64,000 nucleotides of DNA from Chitinophaga polysaccharea (GCF_007829335.1 NZ_VIWO01000004.1:557379-621378); one strand, 5' to 3'. Positions 1-8,546 are shown, counted from the stretch's first letter. A program made the numbers and translations. Notes: generated by a model not told the origin, from the sequence alone.

Positions 1-1
1 C

Positions 2-754
2 TTCTATGCGTTACCACAGGGTAATCAGCCTTACGATGATTCTATCGTAGCGTTTCACAAAAAGTATGGCTCTTATATCCTCTATAAATATACACAGCAG
101 GACTTAAGATACGATTACACCTCGATTATCAGAATCATTGCGCCCCCCGGAAATCCTGCTTATATAGCTAACACACTGCAGTTCTTTAAATCGCAGTGCC
201 TTGATTTCTATCCGGAGAGTTTTTTACAGAAAACAATGCCGGTCCGCATCATGTTGGCAGCTTCTCTTGATACATTTACCCGCTTACTCCCCGATACTGC
301 CAGATCTTATGGCGGTTTTGCAGCCACCAGCAGGATGCTCTGTATCGGATGGACGGATAGTACGTTGATGCATTTGTCGCCAGCACGGTTTAAGGAAACA
401 AGGGGATTCGCGCACCGGGCTTATGCCTGGCAAGCGGCACAAGCGGGGTCTCTGAAAATACCTGCCGATTTTATTAAGTATATTCCGGACAGCTACCTCA
501 GCGTTCCCTGGGATGTAAGAACGGTGGGCCTTGTGGAACAGATAAACCAGATCGATGATGGAAGCCGGAATGTAGCATGGGATTTTGCTGCTTTTGTTGG
601 TATGATTACAAGGCATTCAAAAACTGAGTTGGACGCTACTTTTTTAAAGCCTTCCTATGATACCAGGGGATTGATATTGGCTAAATACAACGCCGTTATC
701 AGGTATTATAAAGAACAAGGTATCGACCTGCAGGCTATAGGTAATCTCCCCTGA
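2..754 (+). CDS. Mx1-type zinc metallopeptidase-like lipoprotein, 5' end outside window
   Basis: The reading frame is open from base 2, so the gene begins before the window and only the last 250 residues are visible. The first ATG in view (236) is internal. The order of features (a region like the Mx1 start with D/Y/W-rich strands, then IMLAAS, then GFAHRAY, and the tail YYKEQGIDLQ) resembles the Bacteroidota 'putative zinc-binding metallopeptidase' family (Peptidase_Mx1), usually encoded beside SusC/SusD. In that family the active site reads HEFAH. Here the equivalent stretch is RGFAH, so the first His and the catalytic Glu are missing and activity is doubtful. The family assignment comes from recalled sequence patterns and is moderate. 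The neighbouring TlpA and M1 genes on the same strand fit a peptide-uptake locus. Confidence 0.5.
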   Translation, partial: FYALPQGNQPYDDSIVAFHKKYGSYILYKYTQQDLRYDYTSIIRIIAPPGNPAYIANTLQFFKSQCLDFYPESFLQKTMPVRIMLAASLDTFTRLLPDTARSYGGFAATSRMLCIGWTDSTLMHLSPARFKETRGFAHRAYAWQAAQAGSLKIPADFIKYIPDSYLSVPWDVRTVGLVEQINQIDDGSRNVAWDFAAFVGMITRHSKTELDATFLKPSYDTRGLILAKYNAVIRYYKEQGIDLQAIGNLP

Positions 755-984
755 TATTCAACCAGCCATCGTGTGTTGCCGGTGATACCAGGTTCCTGAT
801 TTTGCCCTCATTATGCCCAACGCTATTGTTGTCTGACTTACAAAGAAGGACACTGACAGACTATTGCCCTACCTGAGCAATAGGTGGCGAACCGGTTTCG
901 TTGCACCGGTCTGAAATAAATCCGGCTTTTGCTTCACCCTTTTTTGTTAATCCCTTGCCTTTACTTAAACCAAAAGTCTACATC

Positions 985-2412
985 ATGAAAACTGTACGTT
1001 TTTTTTCTATAATGATGCTGTGCGGCCTGGGCGCCTCTGCAGCTACTCCGGTGGAGAATACAACGCTCGTTGCGAAAGTTGGCATAGCGCCATCATTTAA
1101 TGGGATTATTAACCTGAATGCATTAAGTGATAACTACAGCTATCAGCATGAAATTTTTTTTGTAAAAACCGATCAGCCAACCGCCACTTTTTCACGGAAG
1201 TTAGCTGCCACTACCCAAATCATTAATGTGAACGGTTGCGCCTTGCTCACGAACGCAGGCGACCAGGTTAAGCTGGAAATTTTCCCCCTATACAGAAATG
1301 GCAACCTGGTGCCAGGCAAATTCCGTCTGGCTTGTAACGGAAAAGATGGTAACAGGCAGGTATTGCCGTATAAAATAGACAGTTTGTATGGCCGCGCCGC
1401 TGCTGAACATTTTACGACGATTAAGGAAGCGGATGAATTTATCAGTACTACCTCAGTTCAGGTGGCTCAGTTGATCGCCGCCGCCAAAGTAACCAGGACG
1501 GACAACCTGGAGGCGCTCAAAGCTTTTGAACAATACCGCCAATTGTTGGTAAAGATTGATGTAGCGAATGCTAATAAAATACCGGATATGAAAATATGGG
1601 GCGACTGGTGTTTAAAAGGATACGATTTGTCTGCTTCAGGGCTAACAGCCATAGGAGATGAAAATCTCGGCCTGCAAGTGCAAAATCTTTGGTGTATGGG
1701 GAGGAAAATGCAGGATTCCATGCTGACTGATCAACAGTTGCTGGTGGATGTACTGATGACCTGCAAAACAGACAGGATAAAGGAAAAAGCTGCGCTTGCC
1801 TGGATGGTGAGAGAAGGCATGCAGAAAGCCTATACACCGGATTTGAAATTTGTGTATGAAGTCACCCAGGGAGTACTAAAGACAATGACACCCGGCAAAC
1901 GTGCTATAGATTCCGTGTATAACGCTTATAAACAGCTGGAACCCGGACAACCGGCGTTTGATTTTTCCCTGAAAAATGATAAAGGTGACCTGGTTCGCCT
2001 GTCAGACTTCAAAGGTAAAATTGTCATCATCGATGTTTGGGCGATGTGGTGTCACGGTTGTGTGGCCGCTTTACCCATCTTCAAACAAATTGGAGACAGC
2101 TATAAAGACAAAAAAGATATCGTATTCCTCACTATTGCCTGGGAAGAGCCTGGAACAGCCAATGCGGCGGTTCTGAAGAAATTTTCAATAGATCATCATA
2201 TCGATGGTGAGAATAATTTATTCCTGAGCTCCGACAGATCTGATCCACAGGCCAAACAATTTATTCAACGATATGCCCTGAACGCTATCACCCGCTGGAT
2301 TGCCATCGATGATAAAGGCAACATCCTGGAAGGTAACCTGGGATATCCTGTTCCCGGATTAGAAAGTGAATTTGCAAGAAGAATTGCCAATTGCTATAAA
2401 GCCAGAAACTAA
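985..2412 (+). CDS. TlpA-like thioredoxin-fold protein with long N-terminal region
   Basis: 475 residues from ATG 985, which is followed by a clear signal peptide (MKTVRFFSIMMLCGLGASAA). The open frame extends further upstream to a TTG at 901, but that would bury the signal peptide. Residues about 20-320 form a mostly helical extension without a recognised motif. The C-terminal part from about residue 330 is an AhpC/TSA-TlpA thioredoxin fold with the redox motif WCHGC (C356, C359). Such proteins act in the periplasm as thiol-disulfide oxidoreductases. The His-Gly pair between the cysteines is unusual compared with WCxPC of classic TlpA. It sits 38 bp before the M1-type peptidase gene on the same strand and is probably co-transcribed with it. 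Substrate unknown. Confidence 0.8.
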   Translation: MKTVRFFSIMMLCGLGASAATPVENTTLVAKVGIAPSFNGIINLNALSDNYSYQHEIFFVKTDQPTATFSRKLAATTQIINVNGCALLTNAGDQVKLEIFPLYRNGNLVPGKFRLACNGKDGNRQVLPYKIDSLYGRAAAEHFTTIKEADEFISTTSVQVAQLIAAAKVTRTDNLEALKAFEQYRQLLVKIDVANANKIPDMKIWGDWCLKGYDLSASGLTAIGDENLGLQVQNLWCMGRKMQDSMLTDQQLLVDVLMTCKTDRIKEKAALAWMVREGMQKAYTPDLKFVYEVTQGVLKTMTPGKRAIDSVYNAYKQLEPGQPAFDFSLKNDKGDLVRLSDFKGKIVIIDVWAMWCHGCVAALPIFKQIGDSYKDKKDIVFLTIAWEEPGTANAAVLKKFSIDHHIDGENNLFLSSDRSDPQAKQFIQRYALNAITRWIAIDDKGNILEGNLGYPVPGLESEFARRIANCYKARN

Positions 2413-2450
2413 CCAATCGTCTTCCGCCATTCAAACCTAAACTGTCACAC

Positions 2451-5012
2451 TTGTATTTTAAATTTTCCATATTACTGGTGGGTGTTTTTCAGCTGTTTCA
2501 ACCAGCTGGCGCCGCGCAATCCGGTAAGGATACCACTTACAACCCGGCGGAGGCGTTTGCCCCGCTGAATTATCCACCTGGCAATGACATCCGCACGGCC
2601 GATGGCAAGCCAGGTGGCCACTACTGGCAGAATAAAGCAGACTATCGGCTGGCGGTTACTTTCGATACCGCTACCCGTACCATACAGGGTACGGTAAACA
2701 TTACGTACGTCAACAATAGCCCGGTGGTATTGGATTACGTATGGCTCCAGGCCTCGCAGAACCGCTTCCGGAAGGATGCCCGTATGTCGATGATCACGAA
2801 GGCAGGCGTGGCCCGTTTTGATGTGGAAGAATACACGGATGGATGCCGTATCCATTCCATGCAGGCGGCCAACGATAAACAACCCCTGCAAAAAGCCGTT
2901 TATGAGGAAGCAGGTAACTACATTAAAGTACAATTGCCCGCTCCCTTATTGCCCGGTCATACCGCCATTATAGCCGTGGCGTACGACTTTGTATTGCCGG
3001 TAGTCGGTTCTGACTTTATGGGCGTACTATCTACGCCTCATGGAAAAGTGTACCAGTTCTCCGGGATGTTTCCCCGTGTATGCGTATACGATGCAGTACA
3101 GGGTTGGAATGTAGCCGGCAGCGGCTACCTCGTGGAACCCGGCAATCTCGACGCCAGCATTACGGTGCCCGCAGGGCTCATTGTGCAGGGCACCGGGCAA
3201 CTGATGAACCCGGAAGCGGTATTATCTCCCGGGGTACTGGAACGATACAAAAAAGCCTGGAAAAGCGACTCCGTGATACATGTGAGAACGGAAACGGATC
3301 TACGTAGTACGGTAGCTGCTAACAAACAACAGACCTGGCATTTTTATACACCCAATGCGGGCGACGGACTATGGGGAATTTCAGCAGCATTCTTGTGGGA
3401 TGCCGTACGGGTCAACCTGCCTGATGGACGCACTACGCTGGCCATGGCCCTCTATCCACCGGAAAGTCACCCCGACTGGCGGAAGATTACCGGGCAGATG
3501 AAAGATATCATCCGCCTGTATTCTCATAACTGGGTACCTTATCCTTATACAACGGCGGTTAATATTGCCGGTTCTATTACCGGTGTAGCCGGTCCCGCTG
3601 TATCTGTATTACATTATTCGAATTCCAGCTTCGGTAATACCGTCTGGACAAAAACCAACCATGAAATCGGGCATACCTGGTTTAATATGATGATTGCAGC
3701 CGACAGCAAACATGGCTGGATGTGTGAGGGCCTCAATACCTTCATTAACCTGGTCAATTGCGATTCGCTGAAAGGAGAACCTGCTTTTGACGTGAATTCA
3801 GCCATTAGCTGGTTGTCGACACCCAAAGCACTCACCCCCCTGAACACCCTTGCTTCCTCGGTAAAGTTGGAAGACATGGCCATGGTGATGTACGTGAAAC
3901 CCGCAGTAGCCCTCTGGGTGCTGCGAAACGAAGTGATCGGGAAGCAAAGATTCGACAAAGCTTTCCGGTCTTTTGTGAAAGACTGGGCGTTTAAACATCC
4001 CACTCCTGACGACTTTTTCCGGTCGATCGAAAACGGTACCGGAACGGATCTGAGCTGGTTCTGGCGCAGTTGGTTCCTGACCGACTGGAAATCAAATCCG
4101 GCTATCCGGCAGGTGGAATATGTGAAGGGTGATCCGGCATTGGGTATCGATGTCACCATCGAAATTAAACGCAACATGCCCATGCCGCTAACAGTGGAAA
4201 TACGGGAATTCAATGGAGCCGTGAACCAACAGCATTTGCCCGTAGACATCTGGCAGCAGAAAGGCACCTATACCTTTCACTATGCGTCGGTATCGCCGGT
4301 AACCACGGTGATCCTGGACCCGGCCAATGCCATTCCCGACCTGGACCGCAGCAATAATACCTGGAAAGGCACCGGTCTTAAAACGCCGGTAACCACAGGC
4401 GTAACGGCAGCGCAAGTGGTAAATCGCTACTTGTCGGCGATAGGAGGAAAGGCGGCTTTGCAACAGCTGCAACAGGCTACGATCAACTATGCCAGCAATG
4501 AAAATGCACAACTGGACTTTAAAAAGCAATGGCAGCCGGGTACTACGCAAACGACTATTTCATTAAACATGATCCACATGCAGCTGGCTAATATCAGTAC
4601 CACCGATACCAGCGTACAGTTCACGCGGCTCGGTCAGGCAGTGCCATTGTCGGCAGCACAACAGGCGCAGCTGAATAGCAATGCCACCTTATTCCCCGAA
4701 CTGCATTTTTTTGATAAAGGCTACCAGGCTACGCTGGATGATGCCCTGGTGAATGTGAATGGCATGAATGCGTATGTGGTGCATGTAATAGCCCCGGGAG
4801 GTAGTTGCTGGGATTACTACTATGATGTTACAACCGGCTACAAGATAAAGGAATGCGCCCCCGTAAGTACCGTGGGTGGCTTGTTGTACGACCGGCTCGA
4901 ATTTGCCGGCTACCAGCCGCAGTACGGGATACAATGGCCCGTCACTTTACTTTATAACGCTCCCGGAGAAGGAGAAAGCTTATTACAACTGAAAAAAGTT
5001 ACTGTACAATAA
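2451..5012 (+). CDS. M1-type (gluzincin) metallopeptidase with LolA-like C-terminal domain
   Basis: 853 residues. The start is taken as TTG 2451 because it is followed directly by a hydrophobic signal peptide ending near AGAAQS, there is no in-frame ATG nearby, and the previous gene stops at 2412. Residues 50-400 match the N-terminal beta domain of M1 peptidases. The zinc motif is HEIGH at 404-408 with the third ligand Glu426 in WMCEGLN, one residue closer than the usual HEXXH-X18-E spacing. Residues about 655-853 (starting near AAQVVNRYLSAIGG) form an additional domain that resembles the LolA-like 'outer membrane lipoprotein-sorting' domain often attached to Bacteroidota peptidases. Probably a periplasmic or surface aminopeptidase that trims peptides. 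The flanking TlpA genes suggest one peptide-processing operon. Confidence 0.85.
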   Translation: MYFKFSILLVGVFQLFQPAGAAQSGKDTTYNPAEAFAPLNYPPGNDIRTADGKPGGHYWQNKADYRLAVTFDTATRTIQGTVNITYVNNSPVVLDYVWLQASQNRFRKDARMSMITKAGVARFDVEEYTDGCRIHSMQAANDKQPLQKAVYEEAGNYIKVQLPAPLLPGHTAIIAVAYDFVLPVVGSDFMGVLSTPHGKVYQFSGMFPRVCVYDAVQGWNVAGSGYLVEPGNLDASITVPAGLIVQGTGQLMNPEAVLSPGVLERYKKAWKSDSVIHVRTETDLRSTVAANKQQTWHFYTPNAGDGLWGISAAFLWDAVRVNLPDGRTTLAMALYPPESHPDWRKITGQMKDIIRLYSHNWVPYPYTTAVNIAGSITGVAGPAVSVLHYSNSSFGNTVWTKTNHEIGHTWFNMMIAADSKHGWMCEGLNTFINLVNCDSLKGEPAFDVNSAISWLSTPKALTPLNTLASSVKLEDMAMVMYVKPAVALWVLRNEVIGKQRFDKAFRSFVKDWAFKHPTPDDFFRSIENGTGTDLSWFWRSWFLTDWKSNPAIRQVEYVKGDPALGIDVTIEIKRNMPMPLTVEIREFNGAVNQQHLPVDIWQQKGTYTFHYASVSPVTTVILDPANAIPDLDRSNNTWKGTGLKTPVTTGVTAAQVVNRYLSAIGGKAALQQLQQATINYASNENAQLDFKKQWQPGTTQTTISLNMIHMQLANISTTDTSVQFTRLGQAVPLSAAQQAQLNSNATLFPELHFFDKGYQATLDDALVNVNGMNAYVVHVIAPGGSCWDYYYDVTTGYKIKECAPVSTVGGLLYDRLEFAGYQPQYGIQWPVTLLYNAPGEGESLLQLKKVTVQ

Positions 5013-5044
5013 TATTTATCAATCATTCTAAAATATCTAAAACG

Positions 5045-6166
5045 ATGCGTATGAATAAAGGTCTGCTTTTAGGACTCGCCCTGTGTACGGCATATACAGC
5101 CAACGCGCAGAAAAGGCTGCAACTGGATGTAAATATTAAAGGATTGCCCCAGGGAGATACGGTGTTTTTATGGGGACCGTTAACTAGTACTATTGATACT
5201 GGTTATGTGAAGAACGATCATTTCAGCATTAACGCGGATATGAGTGAGGGTGGATCCACCTATATTTTGCAGGTAGGCACCAATGGTAAACAGGAACAGG
5301 GTACTTTCCTTTACCTGGAAGCTGGAAAAGTGAATATCACCGGTAATGGACCTTTCTTCGAAAATGCTACCTATACAGGAAGTCCATTTGTGGCGGATTG
5401 GGTAGATATTAAGAAGAATGTATTGTCGAAAGAAACCGGAGCCGCGGAGATAGAAGCGCTGCAGGCGAAGCTGGAAAACGCAGCAAGACTGGGAGATGAA
5501 GATGCACAGGTACAGATCAGGACGGAAATGAACAAATTGATGCAACCCGCGTCCGAAGCTGCACTGGATTGGGTGAAAAAACATCCCAATGCAGGAGCAT
5601 CGTCCTTCCTTATCAATGCTATGCTATCGCAAACATTGAGTAAAAATGATATAAAAGATCTGTTGACCAGCCTGGGACCGGATGCGAAGAATACGTTTAC
5701 TATCAAAAAAATGATGACGCAATTTTTCGGTGGCAGCGCCATGGCAAATTTAATAAACAAACCGGCGCCTGCAATCACCGTGAATGACACGGATGGTAAA
5801 CCAGTATCCCTGGCCGATTTTAAAGGAAAATATGTGTTGCTTGATTTCTGGGCAAGCTGGTGCAAACCATGTCGCGAAGCGATCCCGGCATTGAGCGCTA
5901 CCTACAATAAGTATAAAGACAAAGGATTCACTATCTTATCCGTTTCCCTGGATGACAAAAAAGACAAGTGGATGCAGGCGATTGCAGAAGAAAAAATGCC
6001 CTGGGCACAGGGATCTGATTTGAAAGGAGGAGGAAGTCCTGTTGCTGCTAAATATGGTGTAGCTGCTATTCCTGCTGCCTTCCTGATTAGCCCGGATGGC
6101 AACATTATTGAGATAGGCGCAGTGGGCGAAAGATTAGAAAAGAAATTATCAGAAGTACTGAAATAA
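5045..6166 (+). CDS. TlpA family disulfide reductase with DUF4369 N-terminal domain
   Basis: 373 residues from ATG 5045 (a second ATG at 5051 is equally possible). A signal peptide ends near TANAQ. Residues about 25-120 resemble DUF4369, a beta-rich domain common at the N-terminus of Bacteroidota TlpA proteins. A helical linker follows, and the thioredoxin fold from about 240 carries WASWCKPC with redox cysteines C273 and C276, the normal TlpA arrangement. Expected role: periplasmic thiol-disulfide reductase keeping partner proteins reduced. It is the last gene of the + strand run 2-6166, 32 bp after the M1-type peptidase, and is followed by a strong intrinsic terminator at 6191-6224. Confidence 0.88.
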   Translation: MRMNKGLLLGLALCTAYTANAQKRLQLDVNIKGLPQGDTVFLWGPLTSTIDTGYVKNDHFSINADMSEGGSTYILQVGTNGKQEQGTFLYLEAGKVNITGNGPFFENATYTGSPFVADWVDIKKNVLSKETGAAEIEALQAKLENAARLGDEDAQVQIRTEMNKLMQPASEAALDWVKKHPNAGASSFLINAMLSQTLSKNDIKDLLTSLGPDAKNTFTIKKMMTQFFGGSAMANLINKPAPAITVNDTDGKPVSLADFKGKYVLLDFWASWCKPCREAIPALSATYNKYKDKGFTILSVSLDDKKDKWMQAIAEEKMPWAQGSDLKGGGSPVAAKYGVAAIPAAFLISPDGNIIEIGAVGERLEKKLSEVLK

Positions 6167-6190
6167 TCTTTTGTAAAACCCTGATATGAA

Positions 6191-6224
6191 GGTTGTCTCT
6201 GGAAAGAGACAACCTGTTTTTTTT
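6191..6224 (+). terminator. Rho-independent terminator after the TlpA gene
   Basis: A perfect 10-bp stem (GGTTGTCTCT at 6191-6200 pairing with AGAGACAACC at 6205-6214) with a GGAA loop, followed by a run of eight T at 6217-6224. It ends the + strand operon and lies just before the convergent gene that stops at 6226. Confidence 0.93.
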
Positions 6225-6225
6225 G

Positions 6226-6612
6226 TCAACCTTGGGGTTTCATGTCTTCCAGGGCGCCAAAGGCATGGTCGATCAATATCTTCCAGGTGCCGTCGGCCTG
6301 TTGCTGCATCACTTCCACTCCTTTGGAACTGATTTTTACTTCTTCTCCATTTTTAATGTTCCATTCTGATCTGCCTACTGCAATATTGCCTGTTTGCAGG
6401 CAGTATACGGTATTAATTTCCATCGTTCCTTCGATGGCGAGGATAGACCGGATGGCTTCTTCAAATTTTTCTCTGCCGGATACCGGCTGATCGGGCGCCG
6501 GAACAATGATGCCGTTGAAATCATACATATTTAATACCGTGGCTACATCGCCGGTATTGAATGCGGCAGCCAGGGCTGCATGGGCATCTTCTGCCCGTTT
6601 AGGTAAATTCAT
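6226..6612 (-). CDS. SnoaL-like / DUF4440 (NTF2-fold) protein
   Basis: 128 residues, starting at the ATG at 6612. The pattern of an N-terminal helix followed by AAFNTGDVATVLNMYD, a central pocket segment and the end DGTWKILIDHAF is characteristic of the SnoaL/DUF4440 branch of the NTF2 superfamily, small cone-shaped proteins that are often enzymes on small molecules or ketosteroid-isomerase-like. No signal peptide, so it is cytoplasmic. It lies 31 bp downstream of the ICL/PEP-mutase-family gene on the same strand and is probably co-transcribed with it under the AraC-type box at 7469-7492. No catalytic residue can be assigned with confidence and the substrate is unknown. Confidence 0.75.
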   Translation of the reverse strand: MNLPKRAEDAHAALAAAFNTGDVATVLNMYDFNGIIVPAPDQPVSGREKFEEAIRSILAIEGTMEINTVYCLQTGNIAVGRSEWNIKNGEEVKISSKGVEVMQQQADGTWKILIDHAFGALEDMKPQG

Positions 6613-6643
6613 ATGATGGGTGTTTTAAGCGTGAATAAAAGAT

Positions 6644-7420
6644 TTAAGGGAAAACAGGTGCGAAGCTCTGCGAGGTCTGAATGTTGGTAGCCAGCGCCCC
6701 GATACGGTCATAAACGTTGTTGAAGAGAAATGGTCCCATGCTCACCCGTTTTACCCCTAATTCCTGTAACCGGGAAAAATCGGGTAGGCCAGGTACGCAC
6801 ATTACGTTTACAGGCAGGCGCGTATTGGCCACGGCAGCAGCAATATCCGCAGGATCTGTGATACAGGGCAGGAAGACGCCATCCGCACCGGCAGCTTCGT
6901 ATAGGGCCAGCCGTTGTTGCGTGGCTGCCTGCTTGCCGGCTACGTTCAACAGGTAGGTGTCGCAGCGGACGTTGATGAAAAGACGGGCCTGCTTTGCCGC
7001 CAGGCTGCTCCTGATAAATGCCAGGGTGTCGGCAAAGGCAGCGGCATCTCCTAATACCCGGGTACCATTTTCGATCAGGGAATCTTCTATATTGATACCT
7101 GCCACACCGGCCTCCCAAAGCTGTAATATGTGGTCGCTGATTGCCTGTGGGGTATTGCCATATCCCATTTCCAGGTCAACCGACAGCGGAATTTTTACCG
7201 TAGATAGTATCCGCCGGATGACGAAGAAATAATCATCGAAGGGCATGCCTTCGCCATCGGCATAACCGAGACTGGTGGCTACTGCCGCACTGGAGGTGGC
7301 TACTGCCGGAAACTGTTGTTGCTCAAAAAGAGCGGCACTCCTGGCATCCCAGGCGTTGGGTAATAAGAACAGGTGGCCTGTATGATGCAGTGCATGAAAA
7401 GAAGAAAAATTGGAAGACAT
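6644..7420 (-). CDS. Isocitrate lyase / PEP mutase family protein
   Basis: 258 residues from the ATG at 7420. A longer open frame runs upstream to 7609 but would overlap the regulator gene and is not supported. The protein matches the bacterial 'ICL/phosphoenolpyruvate mutase family' group: LPNAWDARSAALFE near residue 20, VATSSAAVATSLGY, a metal-binding DLEMGYG, and NIEDS. These enzymes are TIM barrels that make or break C-C or P-C bonds next to a carboxylate. In true PEP mutase or methylisocitrate lyase other residues decide the reaction, so the substrate cannot be read here. Its promoter (TAATTTTG at 7444-7451) and upstream box match those of the adjacent AraC gene, which suggests direct activation by that regulator. 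Confidence 0.85.
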   Translation of the reverse strand: MSSNFSSFHALHHTGHLFLLPNAWDARSAALFEQQQFPAVATSSAAVATSLGYADGEGMPFDDYFFVIRRILSTVKIPLSVDLEMGYGNTPQAISDHILQLWEAGVAGINIEDSLIENGTRVLGDAAAFADTLAFIRSSLAAKQARLFINVRCDTYLLNVAGKQAATQQRLALYEAAGADGVFLPCITDPADIAAAVANTRLPVNVMCVPGLPDFSRLQELGVKRVSMGPFLFNNVYDRIGALATNIQTSQSFAPVFP

Positions 7421-7443
7421 AACATTGCTATTTTTATTAATAG

Positions 7444-7451
7444 CAAAATTA
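7444..7451 (-). promoter_or_regulatory. Promoter element TAATTTTG for the ICL/PEP-mutase gene
   Basis: On the - strand this is a perfect match to the Bacteroidota -7 element TAnnTTTG. It ends 23 nt before the start codon. No good -33 TTTG is present upstream. Instead the activator-like box lies there, as expected for a regulated promoter. Confidence 0.65.
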
Positions 7452-7468
7452 GGGCAGCGGGTAACCGT

Positions 7469-7492
7469 GGAATTGTATAAATCAGAACAATT
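7469..7492 (-). promoter_or_regulatory. AraC-type operator copy 1 (upstream of ICL/PEP-mutase gene)
   Basis: A 24-bp element with half sites AATTGT (7471-7476) and ACAATT (7487-7492) separated by 10 nt. It differs at only 3 of 24 positions from the box at 8374-8397. Its edge is exactly 17 nt from the TAATTTTG element, the same spacing as in copy 2. It overlaps the final base of the AraC coding region. Inferred binding site of the AraC protein encoded at 7492-8307. Confidence 0.7.
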
Positions 7493-8307
7493 TAACTCAG
7501 TGTAGCCGCCAGCGTAATAGGAGAGCTTTCGGGAGCATAGCCGGAGGGCGTAGCGCCCGTAAAGGCCCTGAATTCCCTGATGAAATGCGACTGGTCGAAA
7601 TAGCCGCAATCATAGGCAATGGCTGTTAAGGAACTATCTTTTTTGGATAAGAGTTGTAAGCTGTTCTGGAAGCGGTGAATCTTGCTGTATAATTTGGGCG
7701 TCAACCCGGTGTATTGCAGGAACAATTTCTGTAGATAGCGGGAACTGATACCATAACGCAAGGCTACATTGCTGATATTGTCGAAGAAGTCTTCTTTCCG
7801 CAATTCCTGCATGATATGGTGAACGATGGTAACGTTGTTGGTTCTTTTGCCGGATAAGGAGAAGCGCCGGCACAGGTAAGCCTCCACAAGAGCAATGCGC
7901 TGTTGCCAGGATCCGCACCCCTGTAGCTGTGCATGCAACGTACGAATGGCCGGCCCGCTGATATCTCCAAAATCACTAACCTGGTTATTGAATACACTGA
8001 TGTTATCGTCCAGGAAATAGGCGGCTGCATGCGGGAAAAAACGGATGCCCAGCATAGTGTTTTTCCCGATAGACCTGATTGGTAAGGGACGGGTGATTTG
8101 CCCCCAGAGTTCAATAGATGGAGTGGTAATATACTGTGCACCTTCGGCCGTTTGCCAGGTGCCGTTTCCCAGGTTAAAGATAATTTCCAGGTTCCCGCTG
8201 GGAAATACGGTATCATCGAAGGTAGCCTCCGTATCTGATTCGTACAGGTAATAGCACTTTATATAAGGCATTAACCGCGTGTCAGGTTTGATTTCCTGGT
8301 ATCTCAT
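7492..8307 (-). CDS. AraC family transcriptional regulator
   Basis: 271 residues from ATG 8307 (MRYQEIKP). The open frame extends upstream to 8385 but that stretch holds the promoter. Residues 1-150 are a beta-rich sensor domain of the type found in Bacteroidota AraC proteins (TRLMPYIKCYYLYES, then FPSGNLEIIFNLG). Residues about 165-265 hold the two helix-turn-helix units, with ALRYGISSRYLQKLFLQYTG and AYDCGYFDQSHFIREFRAFTG as first and second recognition regions. Cytoplasmic DNA-binding protein, probably responding to a small molecule. The same 24-bp box and promoter spacing occur in front of this gene and of the ICL/PEP-mutase gene 71 bp downstream, so it likely controls both itself and that enzyme. 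Confidence 0.9.
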   Translation of the reverse strand: MRYQEIKPDTRLMPYIKCYYLYESDTEATFDDTVFPSGNLEIIFNLGNGTWQTAEGAQYITTPSIELWGQITRPLPIRSIGKNTMLGIRFFPHAAAYFLDDNISVFNNQVSDFGDISGPAIRTLHAQLQGCGSWQQRIALVEAYLCRRFSLSGKRTNNVTIVHHIMQELRKEDFFDNISNVALRYGISSRYLQKLFLQYTGLTPKLYSKIHRFQNSLQLLSKKDSSLTAIAYDCGYFDQSHFIREFRAFTGATPSGYAPESSPITLAATLS

Positions 8308-8348
8308 GTTACGTAATTTAATCAAATTCAGTGAATAAATGGAACCTC

Positions 8349-8356
8349 TAAAGTTA
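8349..8356 (-). promoter_or_regulatory. Promoter element TAACTTTA for the AraC gene
   Basis: On the - strand TAACTTTA differs from TAnnTTTG at the last base only. It lies 41 nt before the AraC start codon and exactly 17 nt from the operator-like box at 8374-8397, mirroring the ICL/PEP-mutase promoter. Confidence 0.6.
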
Positions 8357-8373
8357 ACCCGCGGGGAGAATGG

Positions 8374-8397
8374 GGAATTGTACAAAACGGAACAATT
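8374..8397 (-). promoter_or_regulatory. AraC-type operator copy 2 (upstream of the AraC gene)
   Basis: Half sites AATTGT (8376-8381) and ACAATT (8392-8397) with a 10-nt spacer. 21 of 24 positions are identical to copy 1 at 7469-7492. Position and spacing to the promoter element suggest autoregulation by the AraC protein. Confidence 0.7.
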
Positions 8398-8444
8398 AGG
8401 GGCACTTTTTTAGCAAAGGAATTAGGTGTTTTTTAACTGATTCA

Positions 8445-8466
8445 AATAGTTTGGATTCAAACTATT
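8445..8466. repeat. 9-bp inverted repeat, possible operator of the stress-protein gene
   Basis: AATAGTTTG (8445-8453) and its exact reverse complement CAAACTATT (8458-8466) flank GATT. The left arm contains the possible -33 TTTG of the universal stress protein promoter, so a dimeric regulator bound here would block or modulate that promoter. Confidence 0.5.
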
Positions 8467-8477
8467 ACTTAACTTTA
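8450..8477 (+). promoter_or_regulatory. Candidate promoter of the universal stress protein gene
   Basis: TTTG at 8450-8453 and TAACTTTA at 8470-8477 with 16 nt between. The -7 element differs from TAnnTTTG at one base, and the spacer is a little short of the usual 18-20. It is 69 nt before the start codon. Confidence 0.45.
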
Positions 8478-8546
8478 GTAAGCAGGTGAAATACTATAAA
8501 AGGGCGTTGATAACAGCACTGGCGCCGGTGAATTAAAGAGACAGTT

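Noticed and set aside
901..984. TTG at 901 as start of the first TlpA-like gene
   Set aside because: The signal peptide begins at ATG 985; the upstream 28 codons would hide it.
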